A DNA stretch of 7,560 nucleotides from contig JAEYWB010000958.1 in assembly GCA_023429275.1 (NCBI GenBank), positions 1-7,560 on the forward strand, written 5' to 3'. Within the stretch, counting starts at the first letter, position 1; every line of letters begins with the position of its first letter. Both the position numbers and the translations under genes were made by a program. The notes under the pieces were generated by a model. The model saw only the letters and a list, made by a program, of their open reading frames with translations, had not been told where the DNA came from and made no database searches. This DNA is from Planctomycetota bacterium. Its GTDB lineage: Bacteria; Planctomycetota; Planctomycetia; Planctomycetales; Planctomycetaceae. Positions 1 through 5,938 of the stretch are shown here, one piece after another.

Positions 1-2
1 TT

Positions 3-1565
3 CTGATCTCGCTCGGCCTCACGAGCCTTGTGCTGCTGCTCGCGGTGGGAGGCTTCGGACTGGCGAGAGTTCCGTTCGACACCCTCGCCGCCGGCGGCTT
101 CCTCGGTGGAACGGCGGCATCGCTCGCCTTGCTGCTCGGTGCGTCCGTTCCCTCGACCGATCCGGACGTGCGCCGCCAAGGGACCCGGTCCGCCACCCTC
201 GTCCTGCTGGTCGCCAGCGCAGTGATGATGGTTGCCCCCTCTCCGTCGCTCCGTGCGGCGGCGGCCGCGATGACGGGAATGATCGCCCTCACGTTCGCCC
301 TCCTGGAATCGAACATCCTGCCGCTCGATAGCGCGATCGAGGTCGACGCCAGCGAAGAAGCTTCACTCCTCCTGACCGGACCGGGACGGTGGATCGGGCG
401 AGGAGCGCTTGGGCTCGCGGCGCTCGCCGCCGCTGGACTGTGGTTCGCCAGGCCGGACCTCGATCTCGGTCGGCAACTTGCGGAGATGGCGGCCCTCTCG
501 AAAGAGTCGCGTGAAGCGAACGACTTCCTCGCCGGAACGAACCTGATCGAGACGAGAATCCGGTTCGATCGTTCCGCCCAGGAGCGGCTCCGATTCCTGG
601 AACGGATGGAGCTGATCCGCGGTATCGAGGCCGACCTGCGACAGGTCAGCGGCGTCACAGGCGTCTACTCGGCGGCTGACCTTCATCCGTCGCGGACGAT
701 CGATGAGAACGCCTCCACCCGCGAGCGTGTCACGTTCAATCGGCTTTCGAAGACGACGGAAGAGAAACTCCGAGGCGAGAAGTCGCCGGAGATCGCGTCG
801 CTCCTGTCGTTCGGAGCGACCTCGAAAGCAGCGGGCGAGTCGGACGAGGTCTGGACGATCCAGGTCCGGGGAGACGCGACCGCAGGCCTCGACGGGCTGC
901 TGAAGCGGATCGGCACTGCGATCCCGCAGAAGATCCGTCTCGAGCCGGGAGTGCATCACCAGATTGCGGGAGCTCCGCTTGCCCGGGCGGCGCAGGTTCG
1001 CGGACAGCGCATCGCCCTGATTGTGATGCTCGCCGTATCGTGCGTCGCCGCCACGGTGATCGTGAGTCTCCTGCTCGCGGATCTGCCGGCGGCCCTGGCC
1101 GTGACGGTTCCGAGCGACCTCTGCCAGGCGGCTGTCCTCGGGGGCTTCGCCCTCGCTGGCAAGCCTTTGAGCCTGCTTTCGATCCTTTCCTGCAATGTTG
1201 CGGCCCTCGTGGCCGTGTCGGCCTCGATGCGAATCCTTGGCAGCGCCCGGCAGCGGATGCGCGGAGATCGGGACGCCGCGACAGCTCTCCAGGCCGCATT
1301 GGCGGAGTCGAGCCGCACTGTCGTCACGCTGGCGATCGCGCTTGCCTCGGCGGCGATGGTGGCCGGATGGATGTTGACCGGGGTCCTGGAAGAGGTCGCT
1401 TTCGTCGCGGCCGCCGGGCTCATCGCCGGGGTCGCGGGAACGCTCCTGATCGTTCCTGTCATGGTGGTCGGACGTCTCGATCGGATCGCACGGCCGTCCG
1501 ATTCGGAAGAACGGTCGGAGGTTGAGACCCCCGCCGTTCCCTCGCCGCTCCGCCGTTCAGCTTGA
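3..1565 (+). CDS. RND/MMPL-family membrane transporter, C-terminal part (5' end outside window)
   Basis: The frame is open from the first complete codon at base 3 with no convincing start, so the gene begins upstream; a GTG at 30 lies inside a membrane helix and is not a credible start. About four hydrophobic helices (near 3-71, 87-149, 192-236, 246-308) are followed by a helix at about 384-455. A soluble porter-like domain comes next (about 456-1000), with the family-style stretches NDFLAGTNLIETRIRF and VTGVYSAADL. Five further helices (about 1011-1480) complete a second six-helix half. RND/MMPL proteins export lipids or other hydrophobic compounds across the inner membrane using proton flux. 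The helix at 1188-1235 aligns with the usual VALGIAVDDTIHFL segment, but the two acidic positions are Ser and Ala (1218-1223) and the His is Arg. Proton coupling through this half is therefore doubtful. The tail after the last helix is short, polar and probably cytoplasmic. Substrate unknown. The family is fairly secure; activity is not. Confidence 0.72.
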   Translation: MISLGLTSLVLLLAVGGFGLARVPFDTLAAGGFLGGTAASLALLLGASVPSTDPDVRRQGTRSATLVLLVASAVMMVAPSPSLRAAAAAMTGMIALTFALLESNILPLDSAIEVDASEEASLLLTGPGRWIGRGALGLAALAAAGLWFARPDLDLGRQLAEMAALSKESREANDFLAGTNLIETRIRFDRSAQERLRFLERMELIRGIEADLRQVSGVTGVYSAADLHPSRTIDENASTRERVTFNRLSKTTEEKLRGEKSPEIASLLSFGATSKAAGESDEVWTIQVRGDATAGLDGLLKRIGTAIPQKIRLEPGVHHQIAGAPLARAAQVRGQRIALIVMLAVSCVAATVIVSLLLADLPAALAVTVPSDLCQAAVLGGFALAGKPLSLLSILSCNVAALVAVSASMRILGSARQRMRGDRDAATALQAALAESSRTVVTLAIALASAAMVAGWMLTGVLEEVAFVAAAGLIAGVAGTLLIVPVMVVGRLDRIARPSDSEERSEVETPAVPSPLRRSA

Positions 1566-1578
1566 GAGTCGCCTCTCA
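1563..1578 (+). terminator. Small hairpin at the end of the transporter gene, weak terminator candidate
   Basis: TGAGAG and CTCTCA form a perfect 6-bp stem around a 4-base loop (TCGC). The left arm overlaps the transporter stop codon. No T-run follows, so it would be an atypical intrinsic terminator; it may equally be a chance hairpin or a 3'-end stabiliser. Confidence 0.22.
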
Positions 1579-1725
1579 GTCCCTGGGCCTGTCGACGCAC
1601 CTGGAGGCCGTTGAGACCCGGCTCTGAATGCCGCGGCTCGGGATGAGTCACGGCGGTGCGAAGTCGTTGGCACGGCAGGTTCTGCCGGATCGGGCTCCCC
1701 GTTTCCCCTGGCTCCCCACTTCCGA

Positions 1726-1754
1726 TTGCCCTTCCGGATCGACGGGCTTAAAAG
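1726..1754 (+). promoter_or_regulatory. Candidate sigma70-type promoter for the 1844-2680 gene
   Basis: TTGCCC (1726-1731), a 17-base spacer and TAAAAG (1749-1754) fit a housekeeping promoter with four matches in each box. Transcription would start near 1761, leaving a leader of about 80 bases. A GC-rich hairpin (CCGCCG at 1813-1818, CGGCGG at 1826-1831, 7-base loop) lies in that leader just before the weak GGA ribosome-binding site at 1836-1838. The same box and spacing pattern recurs before the tRNA at 6220-6248. Another hairpin, CGGCAG/CTGCCG at 1673-1687, lies upstream and has no T-run. Nothing else is evident in the 1566-1843 gap. Confidence 0.4.
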
Positions 1755-1843
1755 CGGTTCGGCTGGTCGATCCAGCCGCTGTTCTGTCGTTGCGCCCCGC
1801 CGCAAACCTATTCCGCCGTCCCTGTCGGCGGCCACGGAATGAA

Positions 1844-2680
1844 ATGACTCGACGAGACTGGCTTCTCTCCGTCGCCTCGCTCGCGCTCCCCGCGAGCCTC
1901 GGGTCGGGTTGCAGCCTGTTCTCGACCGCCTCGATCTCGAGCGCTGTCACCTCGAAGCCGTTCCTCCCGCCGCTCGTCAAACCGCAGGACGCCGTCTCCG
2001 TCGAGATCATGCTGGCGGACCGCTCGGTCGGGGACCCGATGTGCGGGACCGCCTTGTGGTCGAACCTGAACGAAGCCTGTGCTTCCTCTCCCGCCAGCCA
2101 CAGCCTGATGCGGAAGCATGGGTTTCAATTCGGTCTCTCCCCTTCGACGCCTCCCTTTGCGGTCCAGGCGCTCCTCTCGTCGGATGGCAAGTCAGCGACG
2201 CACCGCATCCACCGGGTGCAGTACGGCCTCCCCTCCGGAGGGGAGCATGTCGTCGAAACCTGGCCGGAAGTCCCGCTCCTCGAGTGCGACGTGCCCTCCG
2301 GCTCGGAAGTGACTCGACAGACCTTCAAGACCGCCCGGTGCATCATTCGGGTGCGGGTCGAGAAGGCCGAAGAGGGGTGGGCGCGGTTTGAATTCACGCC
2401 GGAGATCCATCACGGCCCGATGACGCCCCGTCGCGTCCCTTCCGACCACGGCTGGCTGTTCCAGGAGTCGCAGGAGATTGCGGCCCTGTACGACCTGAAG
2501 TTCGCGGTCGAGCTGAATGTGGGGGAACTCGCAGTCATCGGCCTCAACGACATCGCCCCTTCGCTGCTCGGCCATTCGTTCTTCCGCGGTGCGGAGCAGG
2601 GCCCCCTCGAGCGGGTCCTCATGATCCGGCTTGCCGATCTCTACGAGGTCCGCGGGGTCCGGCAGTTCGATCACGCCTGA
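1844..2680 (+). CDS. Exported, probable lipoprotein of unknown function (Tat-like signal)
   Basis: A 278-residue protein. The ATG at 1844 is chosen although the frame is open back to 1628, because the protein then begins with a clear export signal: MTRRDWLL, a hydrophobic run to about residue 20, then LGSGC with Cys23. The twin arginine followed by D-W-L-L resembles a Tat motif. The lipobox is imperfect because Gly, not Leu, sits at -3. The mature part is soluble. It has a stretch around residues 51-100 that includes ALWSNLNEA and KHGFQFGL, and a C-terminal block (about 218-265) with VGELAVIGL, a Gly-His-Ser-Phe-Phe segment and an MIRLADL strand. This layout resembles planctomycete hypothetical proteins I have seen, but I cannot name a family or a function. 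No catalytic motif stands out. The gene appears to stand alone, 278 bases after the transporter and 282 bases before the oxidoreductase. A weak GGA ribosome-binding site lies 5 bases before the start. Confidence 0.8.
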   Translation: MTRRDWLLSVASLALPASLGSGCSLFSTASISSAVTSKPFLPPLVKPQDAVSVEIMLADRSVGDPMCGTALWSNLNEACASSPASHSLMRKHGFQFGLSPSTPPFAVQALLSSDGKSATHRIHRVQYGLPSGGEHVVETWPEVPLLECDVPSGSEVTRQTFKTARCIIRVRVEKAEEGWARFEFTPEIHHGPMTPRRVPSDHGWLFQESQEIAALYDLKFAVELNVGELAVIGLNDIAPSLLGHSFFRGAEQGPLERVLMIRLADLYEVRGVRQFDHA

Positions 2681-2697
2681 AGATCTCCTCCTCTTAC

Positions 2698-2735
2698 TTA
2701 CAGGTCCGCGGATGAGTTACAGATCCGCGGATGAG
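2698..2735 (+). repeat. Two adjacent 19-bp direct repeats with palindromic cores
   Basis: The unit TTACAG(G/A)TCCGCGGATGAG occurs at 2698-2716 and again at 2717-2735 with one mismatch and no gap. Each copy holds the 8-bp palindrome TCCGCGGA (2705-2712 and 2724-2731); in the second copy it extends to the 10-bp ATCCGCGGAT. The cores are 19 bp apart, close to two helical turns, so two dimers could bind the same DNA face. The 10-mer AGGTCCGCGG also occurs at 2646-2655, inside the end of the preceding gene. The pair lies just after the lipoprotein gene and about 230 bases before the oxidoreductase. An operator is plausible but unproven; simple tandem duplication is the alternative. Confidence 0.75.
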
Positions 2736-2846
2736 CCGACGTTTGTGGCATCGCGCATCCGCCTCGTCCATCGGTCATCCTTGATGGGCTGGCGCTTGTG
2801 TGCGTAAATCCTGACGAGTTCGGGGTTTCTCACATTTGGTGCTCCA

Positions 2847-2864
2847 GGTCTCTGGTCTCTGGTC
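2847..2864 (+). repeat. Short 7-bp tandem repeat in the 2681-2962 gap
   Basis: GGTCTCT occurs twice in a row (2847-2853, 2854-2860), followed by GGTC. Just downstream, AGGGG (2870-2874) and CCCCT (2880-2884) can form a 5-bp hairpin followed by a pyrimidine-rich stretch without a real T-run. The element is too short to assign a role. Confidence 0.4.
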
Positions 2865-2923
2865 GATTCAGGGGCTCACCCCCTCTTCTGCTTCGGTCTC
2901 CGTGCATTTGAGGCGAGGAACCC

Positions 2924-2955
2924 TAAAATCCCCCGGATCGTCGATAGTTGAGGAG
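2924..2955 (+). promoter_or_regulatory. Candidate -10 box and ribosome-binding site of the oxidoreductase gene
   Basis: TAAAAT at 2924-2929 is a good -10 box, but no convincing -35 box lies 16-18 bases upstream, so the promoter call is weak. GAGGAG at 2950-2955 is a strong Shine-Dalgarno sequence 7 bases before the ATG at 2963. It settles that start over the in-frame TTG at 2948, which precedes it. Confidence 0.45.
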
Positions 2956-2962
2956 CACCGAG

Positions 2963-4012
2963 ATGACAAAGCAGCGCGTTCGAATCGGGATCGTGGGGGC
3001 AGGTGCCAACACGCGTTTGAAGCATATCCCCGGCTTTCGCGCCATCGACGGAGTCGAGATCGTCGGCCTGGTCAACCGCACGCCGCAGTCCGGTGCCCGG
3101 GTCGCCCAGGAGTTCGGCATCCCCAAGGTGTATCCCGACTGGCAGTCGCTTGTCCGCGATCCGGGGGTCGACGCGGTCATGATCGGGACCTGGCCGTACA
3201 TGCACTGCGAGGTGACCTGTGCGGCGCTCGAAGCGGGAAAGCACGTCCTGACCGAGGCCCGGATGGCGGCGAACGTCGCCGAGGCCCGGCGGATGGTCGA
3301 AGCGGCCCGGGCCCGGCCGGAATGTGTCGCCCAGATCGTCCCCAGCCCTTTCGGACTCGAGTGCGGGGCCTTCGTTCAGAAAACACTGAAGGACCACTTC
3401 CTCGGCGACCTTCGCGAGATCGTCGTCATCGGTGCCGATGACTCCTTCTGGGATTACAGCCGTCCGATCCACTGGCGGCAGGAGACCCGCTGGAGCGGCG
3501 TCAACATGCTGACGCTCGGGATTCTCCACGAGACGGCGATGCGGTGGGTGCCCCCGGTCGAGCGGGTGATCGCGCAGACGAACATCTTCGAGCCGACCCG
3601 GCCGGATCTCGAGCTCGGGCAGATGGTCCGCGTCGGCGTCCCCGACAGCGTCCAGGTGCTGACTCAGCACGCCCGCGGGGTGAGAGGGGTGTACCACTTC
3701 AGCGGAGTCGCTCTCCACGGGCCCGGTAAACAGATCCACCTTTACGGCAACCGCGGGACGCTCAAGGTCGAGTTTGCCGACGGAGAAAAGGTGTTCCTCG
3801 GGCACCACAGCGACAAGACACTGCGTCCCATCGAGATCCCCGCTGAGATCAAGGGGGGATGGCGGGTCGAGGAGGAGTTCATCGGTGCGATCCGGAAGGA
3901 AGAACCGGTCAAGTTCACCGACTTCGCGAGCGGACTGAACTACATGGAGTTCACCGAGGCGGTCGCGATCAGTGCCGAGCGCGGGCTCCCCGTGACGCTG
4001 CCTCTCGCTTGA
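2963..4012 (+). CDS. Gfo/Idh/MocA-family NAD(P)-dependent oxidoreductase, non-canonical active site
   Basis: A 349-residue protein of normal family length without a signal peptide, so cytosolic. The N-terminal Rossmann domain (about 1-125) opens with GIVGAGANT (residues 9-17), the dinucleotide-binding loop. A second-strand region (VEIVGLVNRT, 31-40) and the usual helix around LEAGKHVL (89-96) follow. The C-terminal alpha/beta domain (about 126-345) includes GNRGTLKVEF (262-271) and ends in the helix expected for the family. These enzymes oxidise or reduce sugars, inositols or similar polyols with NAD(P). Two usual landmarks are changed. The EKP motif, whose Lys contributes to catalysis, reads EARM (98-101). 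The DxGxH-type segment reads LTLGILHE (183-190), keeping a His (189) but with Thr or Leu where the Asp is expected. A related but distinct subfamily with altered catalysis, or a non-enzymatic sugar sensor, is possible. The substrate cannot be told, and no sugar transporter or sugar-metabolism neighbour is in view. Confidence 0.88.
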   Translation: MTKQRVRIGIVGAGANTRLKHIPGFRAIDGVEIVGLVNRTPQSGARVAQEFGIPKVYPDWQSLVRDPGVDAVMIGTWPYMHCEVTCAALEAGKHVLTEARMAANVAEARRMVEAARARPECVAQIVPSPFGLECGAFVQKTLKDHFLGDLREIVVIGADDSFWDYSRPIHWRQETRWSGVNMLTLGILHETAMRWVPPVERVIAQTNIFEPTRPDLELGQMVRVGVPDSVQVLTQHARGVRGVYHFSGVALHGPGKQIHLYGNRGTLKVEFADGEKVFLGHHSDKTLRPIEIPAEIKGGWRVEEEFIGAIRKEEPVKFTDFASGLNYMEFTEAVAISAERGLPVTLPLA

Positions 4013-4026
4013 TGCATCCGGCACAA

Positions 4027-4052
4027 CCCGCAGTCTTTGTCACAAAAGCGGG
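4027..4052 (+). terminator. Hairpin after the oxidoreductase gene, weak terminator candidate
   Basis: CCCGC (4027-4031) pairs with GCGGG (4048-4052), enclosing a second complementary pair TTTGT/ACAAA (4036-4046) with an asymmetric internal loop. It lies 15 bases after the stop, where a terminator would be expected, but no T-run follows. Apart from this hairpin and the promoter region below, nothing is seen in the 4013-4253 gap. Confidence 0.25.
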
Positions 4053-4173
4053 CCGTTCCGTTGAATGCAGGGTGACACGGTTTTCCTTTCCCTGCACGAT
4101 CAGCCGATTTGGTTTGAGGTGCGTCCTCGAGACCTGCCCCCGCCCTCGTTGTGGACATAGGTTCACAAAATTG

Positions 4174-4203
4174 TTGACGGCGGCGTCAGGCTCTCCGTAG
4201 GAT
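4174..4203 (+). promoter_or_regulatory. Candidate sigma70-type promoter of the coiled-coil gene unit
   Basis: TTGACG (4174-4179) matches the -35 consensus at five of six bases. TAGGAT (4198-4203) matches the -10 box at four of six, with an 18-base spacer. An AT-richer stretch (ACAAAATTGT) lies just upstream. Transcription would start near 4210, giving a leader of about 44 bases before the ATG at 4254. This is the best promoter in the window and probably drives the genes from 4254 to 6064. Confidence 0.5.
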
Positions 4204-4204
4204 C

Positions 4205-4217
4205 GTTCCTAAGGAAC
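4205..4217 (+). repeat. Inverted repeat at the predicted transcription start
   Basis: GTTCCT and AGGAAC flank a single A, a perfect 6-1-6 dyad immediately after the -10 box and centred on the predicted start. Its position suits an operator or a hairpin at the mRNA 5' end. Dyads of this size are expected about twice by chance in a sequence this long, so position is the only argument. Confidence 0.3.
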
Positions 4218-4253
4218 CGTCGTCGCCCAAGTCGCAGGACCATTCGAGGCAGC

Positions 4254-4907
4254 ATGACCAAGATTGCGAAAATCCTCGTCGTGTTCGTCGCCATCGCCAG
4301 CCTGGCGTTCATGGGGTTTGCGATCACGGCGACCGTGGGTGGCCCGAACTGGGAAGAAGCGATTCCCCAGTTGTCCAACTACAAGATCGTGCTGGGCGGC
4401 GATTCGCTCAACCCGGTCTGGCAGGCGACGACTGCCCGGGACGAACCGGTCCAGGGGGGGCAGCACAAGGTCCTTGCCAAGGTCCTCATCGCCTGCCTGG
4501 AAGACCAGAACCGCCGCGACGCCGAGAAGATCGGCAGACTGTCGGAGCGGAAGCCGCTGCTCGAGGAAAAGCTCGCGCAGGTCAAGGCCTCGACCGCTCC
4601 CGATGACGCGGCGCTTCTCGCATACGAAAAGACCCTGCGGGAGCACCTCGACAAGACGGCGAAGGAGATCGACGCCGCATCGAAGATCGTCATTGAGAAG
4701 ACCGACGAGGTCCAGCAGATCGGCAAGCGGATCGAGGCGCGGTATCAGGACGTGCTCCGCCTCGAAACACAGGTCGACGAGACCCGCGGCGACCAGTTCC
4801 GTCTGGCGGAAGCGAAACAGCAGCTTCTCGACCAGATTGCCCAGGTCAATGCGTTGTTGGAGCGGGCTCAGGACCGCAACGAACAGCTGTACAACCCCAA
4901 GCCATGA
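4254..4907 (+). CDS. Membrane-anchored coiled-coil protein, function unknown
   Basis: A 217-residue protein. Residues 5-27 form one hydrophobic helix after a short Lys-containing start (MTKIAKILVV), an uncleaved-anchor type signal placing the rest in the periplasm. Residues 28-70 are a short non-helical stretch rich in Trp, Pro and Gly. Residues from about 75 to 212 are charged, with Glu, Lys, Gln and Arg in heptad-like spacing (for example LEEKLAQV, IVIEKTDEV, LLDQIAQVNALLE), broken near 112-118 by STAPDD; this reads as a long two-part coiled coil. The protein ends without any globular domain. The anchor resembles that of the next gene at 5003, so the two are probably paralogous at their N-termini. 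A GAGG ribosome-binding site (4246-4249) lies 4 bases before the ATG. It is first in the unit with the genes at 5003 and 5939. I recognise the style from planctomycetes but know of no assigned function. Confidence 0.8.
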   Translation: MTKIAKILVVFVAIASLAFMGFAITATVGGPNWEEAIPQLSNYKIVLGGDSLNPVWQATTARDEPVQGGQHKVLAKVLIACLEDQNRRDAEKIGRLSERKPLLEEKLAQVKASTAPDDAALLAYEKTLREHLDKTAKEIDAASKIVIEKTDEVQQIGKRIEARYQDVLRLETQVDETRGDQFRLAEAKQQLLDQIAQVNALLERAQDRNEQLYNPKP

Positions 4908-4947
4908 ACCTGTCCGGGATGCCCGTGTGACCGGATTCTCGGATCGT

Positions 4948-4995
4948 CGCGACTGCGAAGCCTTCGCCGCTTCGGGAGTCGCGCTCCCCTCGGAG
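4948..4995 (+). promoter_or_regulatory. Intercistronic stem-loop and adjacent ribosome-binding-site hairpin
   Basis: CGCGACT (4948-4954) and AGTCGCG (4977-4983) form a perfect 7-bp stem. Continuing inward, CGAAGC (4956-4961) pairs with GCTTCG (4969-4974) around a 7-base loop, giving 13 bp with one small internal loop. A competing inner hairpin, GCGAA/TTCGC (4955-4967), shares bases with it. Directly after, CTCC (4984-4987) can pair with GGAG (4992-4995), the ribosome-binding site of the gene at 5003. No T-run follows, so it is not an ordinary terminator. Likely roles are setting the expression ratio of the two coiled-coil genes, mRNA processing or 3'-end protection; these are inferred. Confidence 0.5.
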
Positions 4996-5002
4996 TGACG
5001 CC

Positions 5003-5869
5003 ATGTCGTTCGTCGGAAAGATGCTCGTCGTCCTCAACGTGGTGTTGAGCTTCCTGTTCATGGCGCTCGCGGGCGGCGTGTTCGCGATCCACAAGACGTG
5101 GAAGGAAAAGCACACTCAGGCCATCGCGCAGGTGGACAGCGAGAAGAAGCGGGCCGATGGCCTGCAGGTCGAGAAGGACACGGCCGCGAAGACGCACCAG
5201 GAAGAGATGGCCAAGGAGACCAACCGCGCGGTGGCCGCGGAAGCAAACCTCGACAACCTCACGCGTCAGGTCGCGGCCCTCACCCAGCAGAACAATGCCC
5301 TGCAGCAGAAGAACAACCAGTTCCTCGCGGTCGCCGAGACGGCGAAGTCGGAAGCTGGCGCCCGGCAGGATGAATCGGAACTCCGCCGCATCGAAAACAG
5401 CAAGCTCCGTACGGAGCTGGACACCCAGACCGCCTCGAACCGCGAAATGCAGGACAAGCTCTTCGCGCAGGATCTCGCGATGAAGGACCTGAAGGAGCGG
5501 TTCGACAACACCCTGCGGGACTACGGCGAAATGCGGACGTTCCTGGCGACGAAGGGGCTGCAGTTCGATCGCGAGGCAATCCGCCGCGCCCAGGAGCCTC
5601 CTCCGAAGGTCAACGGACTCATCGTCGACGTCAAGAAGGACAAGACCAATCGTCCGGCGTTCGTCGAGATCTCGCTTGGAAGCGACGAAGGCCTGGTGGT
5701 CGGACATGAAATGGACGTGGTCGGCAGCGGAATCGGCGATCGCAAGCCGGACTGGCTCGGCCGGATCCGGATCATCGATGTCCGTCCCGATTCGGCGGTC
5801 GGTCAAGTGATCGCCAAGCAGGCGAACGGCGTCATGGAAAAGGGTGACGTCGTCACGACGCAGCTCTAG
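5003..5869 (+). CDS. Membrane-anchored coiled-coil protein with C-terminal beta-rich domain (MreC-like layout)
   Basis: A 288-residue protein. Residues 5-29 form one transmembrane helix (K-M-L-V-V-L-N-V-V-L-S-F start). Residues from about 32 to 185 are a long Lys/Glu/Gln/Asn-rich coiled coil in the periplasm (for example LTRQVAALTQQNNALQQKNN). After a Pro-rich hinge (EPPPK, 198-202) comes a compact beta-rich domain (203-288) with NGLIVDV, FVEISLGSDEGLVVGHEMDV, LGRIRIIDV and GDVVTTQL. The pattern 'islGs-dGl-vG' with a final 'GDvV' recurs in small barrel domains such as those ending MreC and FlgT, and the overall order of anchor, coiled coil and beta domain is that of MreC. At this level it is an analogy, not a proven homology; MreC usually has a larger beta part. 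GGAG (4992-4995), 7 bases before the ATG, supports the start. A scaffold role in the cell envelope is the best guess. Confidence 0.83.
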   Translation: MSFVGKMLVVLNVVLSFLFMALAGGVFAIHKTWKEKHTQAIAQVDSEKKRADGLQVEKDTAAKTHQEEMAKETNRAVAAEANLDNLTRQVAALTQQNNALQQKNNQFLAVAETAKSEAGARQDESELRRIENSKLRTELDTQTASNREMQDKLFAQDLAMKDLKERFDNTLRDYGEMRTFLATKGLQFDREAIRRAQEPPPKVNGLIVDVKKDKTNRPAFVEISLGSDEGLVVGHEMDVVGSGIGDRKPDWLGRIRIIDVRPDSAVGQVIAKQANGVMEKGDVVTTQL

Positions 5870-5938
5870 GCCGCGATCCCGTTCGTCTCCGGTCTCTCCC
5901 TCCCCGACTCAACCACGACATCTGCCACGGATATCGAC

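Noticed and set aside
1628..1843. In-frame upstream extension of the lipoprotein gene
   Set aside because: The extra 72 residues look like translated non-coding DNA, contain a promoter candidate and would bury the export signal that begins at 1844.
2876..4024. Long minus-strand open frame opposite the oxidoreductase gene
   Set aside because: A shadow caused by high GC in the real gene; its translation shows no domain and the + strand product is a clear family member.
4264..4998. Ser/Arg-rich + strand frame overlapping the 217-residue gene
   Set aside because: An alternative-frame translation of GC-rich coding DNA; the other frame has the anchor, the coiled coil and a ribosome-binding site.
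4868..5806. Long minus-strand open frame opposite the coiled-coil genes
   Set aside because: A mirror of the Lys/Glu/Gln-rich coding strand with no recognisable domain, spanning two genes and the stem-loop.
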